DNA of 64,000 nucleotides from Thermoanaerobaculia bacterium (GTDB lineage Bacteria > Acidobacteriota > Thermoanaerobaculia > Multivoradales > Multivoraceae), in the NCBI GenBank assembly GCA_022826745.1, contig JAJDUI010000022.1, positions 62,001-126,000 of the forward strand. Direction: 5' to 3'. The notes beneath the pieces were generated by a model that did no database searches, was not told the origin of the DNA, and saw only the letters and a program-made list of their open reading frames with translations. Of the stretch, positions 25,439-33,371 are shown in pieces. Position 1 is the stretch's first letter. Every line of letters begins with the position of its first letter. The translations under genes and the position numbers were made by a program.

Positions 25439-27205
25439 ATGCCAGCCAACTCCGTCACCGCCCGCCAACCGGCCCTCCGCATCGCCATCGGAGTTCTCGC
25501 CTTGCTGCCGGGGGCCTTCCCGCTCGCAGCCCAGAAGGGTGGAGCGCAGGCGCCGCTCCCCGACCACTGGCCGGCCGCCACCCCGGTGGGCGACGGCGCG
25601 GGCCCGGTCGACCAGGAGTTGCTGGAAGCCGCGCCGACAAGGGAATCCTGGCTGCACTACGGCGGCAACTACGCAAGCTGGCGCCACTCTCCGATCACCG
25701 AACTCACGCCGTCGAGCGCCTCGGACCTGCGCCTCGCCTGGATCGCGCAAACGGGCGCTTCGGGTCAGCTCGAGTCGTCTCCCGTGATCTACGACGGCGT
25801 CCTCTACCTGACCTCCTCGATGAACCGACTGCTCGCCTACGACGCGGCAGACGGCTCGCTGCTCTGGCGGTACGACCACCAGAACCCGTCCGACCTGCGG
25901 ATCTGCTGCGGGCCGGTGAACCGTGGCGTCGGCATCGCCGGCGACCTCGTCGTCATGGGTACGCTGGATGCGCGTCTGCTGGCCTTCGACCGCAAGACGG
26001 GCGAGCTTGCCTGGGACACCGAGGTCATTCCCTACGCGAAGGGTTTCTCGATCACGTCGGCCCCGCTCATCGCGGAAGGCGTGGCCGTCATCGGCATCGG
26101 CGGCGGCGAGTACGGCGTGCGCGGCTTCTTCGACGGCTACGACGTGGAAACCGGCGAGCGACTCTGGCGCCACTACACGGTGCCCGACGCGGGCGAACCC
26201 GGCGTCGAGACCTGGGCGGGCGAGTCGTACAAGACGGGCGGCGCCGCAACCTGGGCGACCGGAAGCTACGACCCGGCAACGAAGACACTGTTCTGGACCA
26301 CCGGCAACCCCTCTCCGGACTGGAACGGCGACACCCGCCTCGGCGACAACCTCTACAGCGACAGCGTGCTGGCAGTCGACATCGAGACCGGCGAACGCAA
26401 GTGGTACTTCCAGTTCACGCCGCACGACGTCTGGGACTACGACGGGAACTCCGAGGTCTGGCTGGTCGACGTGCAGGTCAACGAGCAGACGATTCCCGCC
26501 CTGGTCCAGGCCAACCGGAACGGCTACTTCTACGTGCTGGACCGCCGCGACGGCGGCTTCCTGCACGCGAGCCAGTACGTTCACCAGTTGAACTGGGCGA
26601 CCCTGGACGAGAACGGCCGGCCGGTCGTCGACCCGGCGATGTTGCCGGCGGACGAGCCAACGCAACGCGTCTGTCCCGGCCTTGCCGGCGGCAACAACGC
26701 GGCCTACGCAGGCGCCTACAGCCCCGAGACCGGCCTCGCCTACGTGCCGACGATCGAGAGCTGCATGATGTTCCGCAAGGGCGCGGTCGTCTTCGTCGAA
26801 GGCATCCCCTTCATGGGCGGCGAGCCGGTCCCCGTGGACACCGCCGAGGGCAAGTCCTACGGCCACCTGGCCGCGATCGACGTCAGCACCGGCGAGACGA
26901 AATGGATGTACCGCGATCCGGTGCCGATGCTCGCCGGCGTGCTGAGCACCGCGGGCGGCCTGGTCGTCACCGGCAACGCCTCCGGCCACCTGCTCGGCTT
27001 CGACGCCGAGACGGGCGAAGAGGTATGGCGCTACAACACGGGGTCCGGCATCCGCAGCCATCCGGTCGCGTACCAGTACGAGGGTCGGACCTTCCTCGCC
27101 GTGGGATCGGGCGGAGGAGGCGTCGTCCAGACCGTCGTCGGCACGGCGCCGTCGCTGCCGGAAGGCAGCGTACTGCTCGTGTTCGAACTTCCGTCCGGTC
27201 CCTGA
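25439..27205 (+). CDS. PQQ-dependent alcohol dehydrogenase, lanthanide-type active site
   Basis: A 588-residue periplasmic quinoprotein with a signal peptide (cleavage near LAAQ, residue 32). Visible hallmarks are the adjacent cysteines Cys156-Cys157 in RICCGPVNRG, Glu224 in GGEYGVRG, Asn290 in TTGNPSPDWN, and the active-site loop HDVWDYDG with Asp333 and Asp335. In known quinoprotein alcohol dehydrogenases a second Asp two residues after the catalytic one marks lanthanide-dependent enzymes (XoxF, PedH), whereas calcium enzymes have Ala or Ser there. The Asn-to-Asp spacing of 43 matches that of XoxF. It should oxidise a primary alcohol and pass electrons to the cytochrome c encoded two genes downstream. 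The exact subclade and substrate are not resolved, so I do not call it xoxF. Confidence 0.88.
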   Translation: MPANSVTARQPALRIAIGVLALLPGAFPLAAQKGGAQAPLPDHWPAATPVGDGAGPVDQELLEAAPTRESWLHYGGNYASWRHSPITELTPSSASDLRLAWIAQTGASGQLESSPVIYDGVLYLTSSMNRLLAYDAADGSLLWRYDHQNPSDLRICCGPVNRGVGIAGDLVVMGTLDARLLAFDRKTGELAWDTEVIPYAKGFSITSAPLIAEGVAVIGIGGGEYGVRGFFDGYDVETGERLWRHYTVPDAGEPGVETWAGESYKTGGAATWATGSYDPATKTLFWTTGNPSPDWNGDTRLGDNLYSDSVLAVDIETGERKWYFQFTPHDVWDYDGNSEVWLVDVQVNEQTIPALVQANRNGYFYVLDRRDGGFLHASQYVHQLNWATLDENGRPVVDPAMLPADEPTQRVCPGLAGGNNAAYAGAYSPETGLAYVPTIESCMMFRKGAVVFVEGIPFMGGEPVPVDTAEGKSYGHLAAIDVSTGETKWMYRDPVPMLAGVLSTAGGLVVTGNASGHLLGFDAETGEEVWRYNTGSGIRSHPVAYQYEGRTFLAVGSGGGGVVQTVVGTAPSLPEGSVLLVFELPSGP

Positions 27206-27235
27206 CGGCCCGCGGACCGGCGGAGAACGTTCCCC

Positions 27236-28135
27236 GTGAAGCAAGGGTCCACCAAAGTGAAGGCCGTAGCCGGGCGCGGCGCCCGCGACGGCTCCGGCAA
27301 AGCTCCCAGGGCGCCAGCCATCCGGGCGAGCTTCCGGTTGGCGGCGCTGGCGGTACTGCTGTGGGCGGCGCCTTCCCTCCAGGCAGCCGAGCTCCGAGTC
27401 TGCCTGCTGGAGGACGACCTTCCCCGCGCTCACCGGGCCGAAGCCAGCGGCTTCGACCACGACCTCTTCCAGGCGGCGGCGGAGCGCATGGGCCGCACCT
27501 TCACGCCGGTCTGGCAGCCGACGGCGCCGCCCTACTCCGAGATCGACGACACGGACCTTCCGTTCGACGAACTGCTCGACGGAGATTGCGACATCGTGCC
27601 TTCGGTCCCCGGACAACTGGCGCTCGGCCGGCTGGCGACGGCCGTGGACCTGAGCCCGCCGTACTACGCGGCCGCTTTCGAGATCTACCTGCCCGGCAGG
27701 GAGGACCTCGACTGGAGCGACCTGCCCGGCCTCGTCGGCGAGCGCAAGGTCGCGGTGCGCCTGCAGTCTCTGGCCCACTTCGCCGCCGAAGCCGCGGGAC
27801 TCGACTGGACCTCGCAACCGACCGCGGCCGAGGTTGCGAGCGCCGTGGACAGCGGCCGCGCAGCCGCGGCTCTCATCTTCGGGCCGGCGCTGGCGAGCCT
27901 GGAGAAGCAACCGGTCAGAGCCTTCGATCCGCCCCCCGGCCTGCGCTTCAACGAACACGCCGCCGTCCGGGCGGGCGACCCGCTCGGCGACGAGCTTTCC
28001 CGCGTGCTCGGGGAGCTCAAACGAGAGGGTGTTCTCGGGCGTCTCGGCGAACGCTACGGCATCATCCGCCTCGAACCCTTCCCCACCGTGTCCTCGCCGG
28101 AGACGATCCGCGCGCTCGGCATCGGCGGCCCCTGA
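27236..28135 (+). CDS. MoxJ/XoxJ-like periplasmic substrate-binding-fold protein
   Basis: A 299-residue protein with a GTG start (GGAG at 27222) and a long basic N-terminus before the hydrophobic segment LAALAVLLWAAPSLQA. The mature part begins AELRVCLLEDDLPRA and has the bilobal extracellular solute-binding family 3 layout (GFDHDLFQAAAERMG, LDGDCDIVPSVPG, VAVRLQSLAHF). It sits 30 bp after the PQQ dehydrogenase and before the cytochrome, the same order as methanol dehydrogenase operons, where MoxJ/XoxJ proteins assist activation of the dehydrogenase. No permease or ATPase genes are nearby, which argues against an amino-acid ABC transporter. Confidence 0.78.
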   Translation: MKQGSTKVKAVAGRGARDGSGKAPRAPAIRASFRLAALAVLLWAAPSLQAAELRVCLLEDDLPRAHRAEASGFDHDLFQAAAERMGRTFTPVWQPTAPPYSEIDDTDLPFDELLDGDCDIVPSVPGQLALGRLATAVDLSPPYYAAAFEIYLPGREDLDWSDLPGLVGERKVAVRLQSLAHFAAEAAGLDWTSQPTAAEVASAVDSGRAAAALIFGPALASLEKQPVRAFDPPPGLRFNEHAAVRAGDPLGDELSRVLGELKREGVLGRLGERYGIIRLEPFPTVSSPETIRALGIGGP

Positions 28136-28163
28136 CCGACACGATCTCCTGAGGAGCAACGCC

Positions 28164-28724
28164 TTGTCCACGAGCAGCAACGAACCGCGTACCGCCTCAG
28201 TTCACCTCCTGGCGCTCGTCGCCGTGGCCACGCCGCTGGTGCTCGCCGCTTGCGCCACCGGCGGCGGGGCAGCGTCCGAGCAGCCCGTGGCGCCGGCAAC
28301 CAGAGAAGCTCCAACCGCAGCGGCTACCGAGTCCCCGGCGGTTGGCGGAGCCGCTCCGGCCGAAGCGTCCACCGAGGCCGCGGAGGCCGCCCCGGGGGCT
28401 CCTCTCGGCCCCGCCGAGGCGGCAGCCGCTTCGTCACCAGTCGCCGCCTACCTGGAAGACCCCGCGGCGATCACTGCCGGCCGGCGCATGTTCCGGGCCG
28501 TCTGCACCGGCTACTGCCATTCGACGACCCCCGGCGTCACCAAGGACGCCCCGAACCTCTTCGACTGCAACTGGGACCACGGCAACACGGACGCCGACCT
28601 CTACCGCGTGATCAACCAGGGCGTGCCGGACACGGAGATGCTCCCCTTCGAGGGCAAGATCCCCGAGGACACGATCTGGCAGGTGATCGCCTACGTGCGC
28701 TCCAACAGCCTGGACTGCGGCTGA
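28164..28724 (+). CDS. Cytochrome c lipoprotein with a CX3CH heme motif
   Basis: A 186-residue protein starting at TTG 28164, chosen because GAGGAG lies 7 bases upstream and the N-terminus encodes a lipoprotein signal (VATPLVLAAC, lipid-carrying Cys30). An Ala/Pro/Glu-rich linker (about residues 35-95) leads to a small cytochrome domain. The heme site reads VCTGYCHS, that is Cys114-TGY-Cys118-His119, with three rather than two residues between the cysteines. A possible Met ligand lies in DTEMLPFEG, and the C-terminal helix IWQVIAYVRS is typical of class I cytochromes c. As third gene after the quinoprotein it is the probable electron acceptor, analogous to MoxG/XoxG. Confidence 0.8.
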   Translation: MSTSSNEPRTASVHLLALVAVATPLVLAACATGGGAASEQPVAPATREAPTAAATESPAVGGAAPAEASTEAAEAAPGAPLGPAEAAAASSPVAAYLEDPAAITAGRRMFRAVCTGYCHSTTPGVTKDAPNLFDCNWDHGNTDADLYRVINQGVPDTEMLPFEGKIPEDTIWQVIAYVRSNSLDCG

Positions 28725-28777
28725 TCCCAAGCCCCCTGATCCACAGACGAAACCACCTTCCGCAAAAGAGGACTGGT

Positions 28778-28812
28778 TTGGTCCTTGACAAAGGGTACCA
28801 ACTTGGTTCAAT
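28778..28812 (+). promoter_or_regulatory. Promoter and palindromic operator of the TonB receptor gene
   Basis: TTGACA at 28785-28790 and TTCAAT at 28807-28812, 16 bp apart, form a good sigma-70-type promoter. Between them lies a perfect 11-bp palindrome ACCAA-C-TTGGT (28797-28807), and a third half-site TTGGT is at 28778-28782, just before the -35. The placement suggests repression by a dimeric regulator. The protein is unknown. The palindrome does not resemble a Fur box. Confidence 0.6.
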
Positions 28813-28877
28813 TTAGGGCCATGCTCGACACGAAGCCTTCCAGCGGCGGGCCCCGCCAGAGTCTGGAGACCGATCCC

Positions 28878-31148
28878 ATGACCCTCCCGTTCCTGCCGCT
28901 TGACCGTTTCCCTACCGTCGCGCTCGGCCTGTGCTGCATCCTGCTCTTCGGCGCGGCGCCGATCCTGAGCCAGGAAGCCTCCCCGTCCGCCAGCGAACCT
29001 GAGACAGAGGCCGAGGGTCCCGCCGGTGACACGACCTTCCTCGACGAGGTGACCGTCACCGCGGGCCACGTCCCCGCCTCGCTGCGCGACACCCCCGGGC
29101 ACGTCTCCATCGTCACCGACCAAGACATCGAGGATCACCTGTACGAGGACATCGCGGACCTCGTGAAGTACGAACCCGGCGTCTACGTCGAGGGCGACTC
29201 GACCCGCCTGGGTCTCAACGGCTTCAACATCCGCGGCATCGGCGGCAACCGCGTCCTGACCCAGGTCGACGGCGTGCCGAACGCGGAGCAGTTCGACTTC
29301 GGACCCTTCAACGTCCACCAGCAGGCGATCGACATCGACACGCTGAAGTCGGCGGAGATCGTCCGCAGCGCCGGATCGGCGCTCTACGGCAGCGACGCGG
29401 TCGGCGGCGTGATTTCCCTGATCACGAAGAACCCGTCCGACTACCTCGGCGCCGGCAGCCGCCACTTCGGCCTGAAGGCCGGCTTCGACGGCCGCAGCCA
29501 GGATTCGAACCTGAACCTCAGTCTGGCCGGCGGCGGCGAGACGGGGCGGGCCTCACTCTTCATCAGTTCGAGCAACGGCAACGAACTGGACAACGCCGGC
29601 GAGACCGGCGGCCGCGGCGCCGACCGGGATCTGCCGAATCCGCAGGAGCGGGAGCGCCTCCAGGCCCTGGGCAAGGCCGCCTACGACATCTCCACCGGCA
29701 ATACGCTGCGAGCCACGTTCGAGCTGAACACCGCCGACGTGGAAACGGACGTGCTTTCCGCCCTCGGCACCAGCCGCCTCGGCCCGTTCACGATCACGAA
29801 CTTCAACGTCCTGGCCAACGACACGCAGGACCGCAACCGGGCTTCGCTGGAGCAGGTGGTCACGAACAGCGGAGCCATCGATCAGTGGAGCTGGAGGATC
29901 AACACCCAGAACGTGGACACCGCACAGAACGTCACCGAACACCGCCTGTTCGCCGCGTTCGGTCCGCCCCTCGAAACGAACCGCAACGGCGATCTATGGT
30001 TCGAACAGAAGAGTTTTGGCGCCGAGATCAACGGCCTCGCGGAATCAGGAAACGGCGGTTCCTTCAGCAGCGCCTTCTACTTCGGCGGCAGCATCCTGGC
30101 CGACGAGTTCGACATGCTCCGCGACCGGATCGAGCACGATCTCTCCGGCAGGGTCGTGCCCACCCAGCTCGTTTTCCCGAGCAAGTACTTCCCGCAGACC
30201 GATACGGAAGAGACCGGCGCCTACGCCCAGGCCGAACTACGCTGGAACCGGATGACTCTCATCCCCGGGGTCCGCTACGACCGCTTCGTCGTCGACGCCG
30301 ACCCGAGCGACGATGTCTACATCGCCGCGGGCGGGCTGCCGGCGGCCAGCCTCGACGCGGACGCCGTTTCACCCAAGCTCGGCGCGGCGTTCGAACTCCA
30401 CCGAACGACCACACTGACCGCCCAGTACGCGGCCGGCTTCCGCGCGCCGCCCTACAGCTCGATCAACACCGGATTCACCAACCTGGCCGGCGGCTACCAG
30501 ACGCTCGCCAACCCCGGTCTCGATCCGGAGACCAGCGACAACTTCGAGCTCGGCCTGCGCTGGAGCGCCGGCGGCACGAGCTGGAGCGTGAACGGCTTCC
30601 GCAACCTCTACGAGGACTTCATCGAGTTCCAGACCGTCGGCTTCAACCGGCCACTCAACGTGGTCGAGTTCCAGAACGTGAACCTGACGGAAGTCGAGAT
30701 CGACGGCGTCGAGTTCCGGCTCGAGTCGCGCCTGGGCGACAACGTGCTGCTTCGCGCGGCCTACGCCCACATCGACGGCCACGACACGACCGGCGAGATG
30801 GACGTTCCGCTGGCCTCGATCGCTCCCAACGAGGGCGTGCTGGGCCTGCGCTACCTGGCCGATTCCGCCCGCTGGGGCCTCGACGGCTCGATCCGCCTGG
30901 TCGACGACCGGGACCCGGCGAAGGTCCCGGAGGGTGAACACGTTCCGGATGGCTACGAAGTCGTCGACCTCGTCGCGTTCTTCGCCCTGCCCGCCGACAT
31001 GAAGCTGCGGGTCGGCCTGCTCAACGCGACGGACGAGGCCTACTTCGAGTCCTGGCACGTCCGCGGCCGTCAGGCGAACGACCCGGGCCTGCTGCTCTAC
31101 TCGAGTCCTGGGCGAAACGTCGTCGCCTCGCTCTCTTACAACTGGTAG
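28878..31148 (+). CDS. TonB-dependent outer-membrane receptor
   Basis: A 756-residue receptor. The start at ATG 28878 (GGAG 9 bases upstream) lies about 60 bases after the promoter; earlier in-frame ATGs fall in or beside the promoter. A signal peptide is followed by a likely TonB box (LDEVTVTAG), a plug (DTPGHVSIVTDQDIE, RLGLNGFNIRGIGGNRVLTQVDGVP) and a 22-strand-type barrel ending in aromatic SLSYNW. Sequence style is that of hemoglobin/heme receptors with FRAP and NPGL motifs, but the segment between them contains no histidine, unlike heme receptors. It is read in the same direction as the PQQ operon with its own promoter. A metal-chelate substrate is a reasonable guess. Confidence 0.9.
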   Translation: MTLPFLPLDRFPTVALGLCCILLFGAAPILSQEASPSASEPETEAEGPAGDTTFLDEVTVTAGHVPASLRDTPGHVSIVTDQDIEDHLYEDIADLVKYEPGVYVEGDSTRLGLNGFNIRGIGGNRVLTQVDGVPNAEQFDFGPFNVHQQAIDIDTLKSAEIVRSAGSALYGSDAVGGVISLITKNPSDYLGAGSRHFGLKAGFDGRSQDSNLNLSLAGGGETGRASLFISSSNGNELDNAGETGGRGADRDLPNPQERERLQALGKAAYDISTGNTLRATFELNTADVETDVLSALGTSRLGPFTITNFNVLANDTQDRNRASLEQVVTNSGAIDQWSWRINTQNVDTAQNVTEHRLFAAFGPPLETNRNGDLWFEQKSFGAEINGLAESGNGGSFSSAFYFGGSILADEFDMLRDRIEHDLSGRVVPTQLVFPSKYFPQTDTEETGAYAQAELRWNRMTLIPGVRYDRFVVDADPSDDVYIAAGGLPAASLDADAVSPKLGAAFELHRTTTLTAQYAAGFRAPPYSSINTGFTNLAGGYQTLANPGLDPETSDNFELGLRWSAGGTSWSVNGFRNLYEDFIEFQTVGFNRPLNVVEFQNVNLTEVEIDGVEFRLESRLGDNVLLRAAYAHIDGHDTTGEMDVPLASIAPNEGVLGLRYLADSARWGLDGSIRLVDDRDPAKVPEGEHVPDGYEVVDLVAFFALPADMKLRVGLLNATDEAYFESWHVRGRQANDPGLLLYSSPGRNVVASLSYNW

Positions 31149-31234
31149 GGCCGGCTGGCCCTCCGGATCGCGGGGCCGGGCTGCTGCCGGTCCGGCGCCC
31201 GGCCGGGGACTCGCTGCTACCGTTGACCGCGTCC

Positions 31235-32467
31235 ATGAAGAAGGGCCGGACAACGGCGCAGCCGGTCACCCGCCGGCAGATGATGGCGGCGGCCGGCGCC
31301 GCGGCGGCGTTGCCCGTCGCCGCCTCTCCCGTGCTCGCCATCCAGCCCTCCGGAGCGGCCGAACGGTCGCTGCGCGTCGAGGAAATGACGCTCTCTTTCG
31401 TGCGGGTGAGCGAACGGACCACCTGGATGTTCGTCCACCTGCGCACGAACCTCGGCCTCTCAGGCCTCGGCGAGTGCTCCGTCGGCAGACGGAGCGAACT
31501 GCCGGAGCTCAAGGAGGCGTTCGAGGCCGCCCGCGGCCGCTCGCCCTTCGACATCGAGGCCTACCGCGCCGCCGGGCGCGAACTCGCGGCCACCGGCGGC
31601 ATCCTCGAGGCGACCGCCTTCTCCGCCATCGAGCAGGCGCTCTGGGACCTGGTCGGCAAGGCCGTTGACGCGCCGGTCCACGAATTGACCGGCGGCCTGC
31701 TGCACCAGAGTCTGCCCGCCTACGCGAACATCAACCGTGTCACCCGGGAACGCACGCCCAAGGGCTTCGCGGCAAACGCCCGCGCCGCGGTCGAAGACGG
31801 TTTCGCCGCGATCAAGGCCGCTCCGTTCGACGGCTTCCCGGCACTCGACGCGCCCGCGACGGAAGTGGCCGCGGCCACGGACCTCGGCGTCGCCTGCGTC
31901 GAGGCGATCCGCGCCGCCGTCGGGCCGGAGGTGGACCTCCTGATCGACTGCCACAGCTTCTTCGACGTCGAGCTGGCAGTTGACGTCGCGCGGCGGCTCG
32001 AGCCCCAGAGTCTCGCCTGGTACGAAGAGCCGGTCGCGCCCACCGATGTCGCCGCGACGAAGGCCATCGAACGCGCCATCAGACAGCGAATGGCCGGCGG
32101 CGAGTTCCTGTTCGGGATCGAGGGCTTTGGCCCGCTGTGCCGGGAACGCGCGGTCGATGTCATCATGCCGGACGTGAAGCACTGCGGCGGCCTCCTCGAA
32201 GCACGCAAGATCGCCGCCGTGGCCGAGCTCGACGGCGTCGCCGTGTCGCCGCACAACCCGAGCGGCCCGGTCGCCACCGCCGCCTCGGCCCAGCTATGCG
32301 CCGGACTGCCCAACTTCGAGATCCTCGAGATGCAGTGGGGCGAAGCCGCCTGGCGCGGCGACCTCGTCGAGCCGCCGGAGCGCTTCGAGGAGGGCTCGAT
32401 CGCGGTTCCCGAAGGGCCCGGCCTCGGCATCGAACTGAATGCCGCCGTGGCGCGCGAGTACGCCTGA
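31235..32467 (+). CDS. Enolase-superfamily (mandelate racemase/muconate lactonizing) enzyme, Tat-exported
   Basis: A 410-residue protein starting at ATG 31235 (a TTG at 31223 is possible). The N-terminus TRRQMMAAAGAAAALPVAAS is a twin-arginine signal, unusual for this mostly cytoplasmic superfamily. The N-terminal capping domain (SLRVEEMTLSFVRVSERTTW, SGLGECSVG) precedes a TIM-barrel with AAIKAAPF, LLIDCHSFF, WYEEPV, DVIMPDVKHCGG and VSPHNPSGPV, which contain the metal ligands and general acid/base positions. This looks closest to the galactonate-dehydratase-like group. The likely reaction is dehydration of an acid sugar; the substrate is not determined. Confidence 0.82.
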   Translation: MKKGRTTAQPVTRRQMMAAAGAAAALPVAASPVLAIQPSGAAERSLRVEEMTLSFVRVSERTTWMFVHLRTNLGLSGLGECSVGRRSELPELKEAFEAARGRSPFDIEAYRAAGRELAATGGILEATAFSAIEQALWDLVGKAVDAPVHELTGGLLHQSLPAYANINRVTRERTPKGFAANARAAVEDGFAAIKAAPFDGFPALDAPATEVAAATDLGVACVEAIRAAVGPEVDLLIDCHSFFDVELAVDVARRLEPQSLAWYEEPVAPTDVAATKAIERAIRQRMAGGEFLFGIEGFGPLCRERAVDVIMPDVKHCGGLLEARKIAAVAELDGVAVSPHNPSGPVATAASAQLCAGLPNFEILEMQWGEAAWRGDLVEPPERFEEGSIAVPEGPGLGIELNAAVAREYA

Positions 32468-32542
32468 GGACGGCGGATATAGTCCCGTCCGCCTCCCACT
32501 TCCCGACATACACACGCGTCCAGACTGCCCGCGGAGAACGCC

Positions 32543-33307
32543 GTGCTCGAGATCCAGACGATCCCCGTCCTGAGCGACAACTACTCCTACGTACTCCACG
32601 AGACGGGTAGCGGCAAGACGGCGGTCGTCGATCCGCCGGAAACCGGGCCGATCGAAGCGGCGCTCTCCGCCAGCGGTTTCGGCATCGACTGGATCGTCCT
32701 CACCCACCACCACATGGACCACATCGCCGCCGTACCGGAACTGAAGGCGAAGTACGGCTGCCAGGTGGTCGGGCCCGCCGCCGACGAGCACCGGATTCCG
32801 GGGCTCGATCTGACCGTCAGGGAAGGCGACCGCTTCCGGCTCGGCGAAGCCGAAGCAGAGGTGTTCGACACTCCCGGTCACACGACGGGCCACATCACGT
32901 ACTGGTTCGAGGAAGACCGGGCGCTGTTCTGCGCCGACACCCTGTTCGCCCTTGGCTGCGGCCGGGTATTCGAGGGCACGATGGAGCAGATGTGGGAATC
33001 GCTCGCCAAGCTGCGGGCCCTGCCCGACGACGCGGTCGTCCACTGCGGCCACGAGTACACGCTCTCCAACGCCCATTTCGCGATCACCGTCGATCCCGAC
33101 AACGAAGAGCTCATGGAACGCGCCGCGGAGATCGAGGAGTTGCGGCGGGAAGGCAAGCCCACCGTGCCCTCGAACCTGGGGCTCGAGAAGCGGACCAACC
33201 CGTTCCTGCGTCCCGACGATCCCGGGATTCGGGCCCTGCTGGGGATGCCGAACGCCTCGGACGCCGAGGTCTTCGGCGAGATCCGGACCCGCAAGGACAA
33301 CTCCTGA
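32543..33307 (+). CDS. gloB: Hydroxyacylglutathione hydrolase (glyoxalase II)
   Basis: A 254-residue metallo-beta-lactamase-fold hydrolase starting at GTG 32543 (GGAG upstream). The binuclear metal motif is VLTHHHMDHIAAV, with further ligands in DTPGHTTGHITYW, LFCADTLFALGCGRVFEG and VHCGHEYT. The C-terminal region SNLGLEKRTNPFLR is the substrate-binding tail specific to glyoxalase II. It should hydrolyse S-lactoylglutathione or a related thioester in methylglyoxal detoxification. No glyoxalase I is adjacent. Confidence 0.9.
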   Translation: MLEIQTIPVLSDNYSYVLHETGSGKTAVVDPPETGPIEAALSASGFGIDWIVLTHHHMDHIAAVPELKAKYGCQVVGPAADEHRIPGLDLTVREGDRFRLGEAEAEVFDTPGHTTGHITYWFEEDRALFCADTLFALGCGRVFEGTMEQMWESLAKLRALPDDAVVHCGHEYTLSNAHFAITVDPDNEELMERAAEIEELRREGKPTVPSNLGLEKRTNPFLRPDDPGIRALLGMPNASDAEVFGEIRTRKDNS

Positions 33308-33371
33308 CAATACGATCCGGCAGATGGGTCGAGCGACGCCTCCCGTCTTCACCAAGGTAGGAATCACCCGC

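Noticed and set aside
27236..28135. Amino-acid ABC transporter binding protein
   Set aside because: No permease or ATPase nearby. The position between the quinoprotein and the cytochrome fits a MoxJ/XoxJ-like role better.
24250..28152. A 1300-codon plus-strand open frame across the methyltransferase and PQQ operon
   Set aside because: It runs out of frame through the PQQ dehydrogenase and antisense to the methyltransferase. Its product is Arg/Pro-rich noise.
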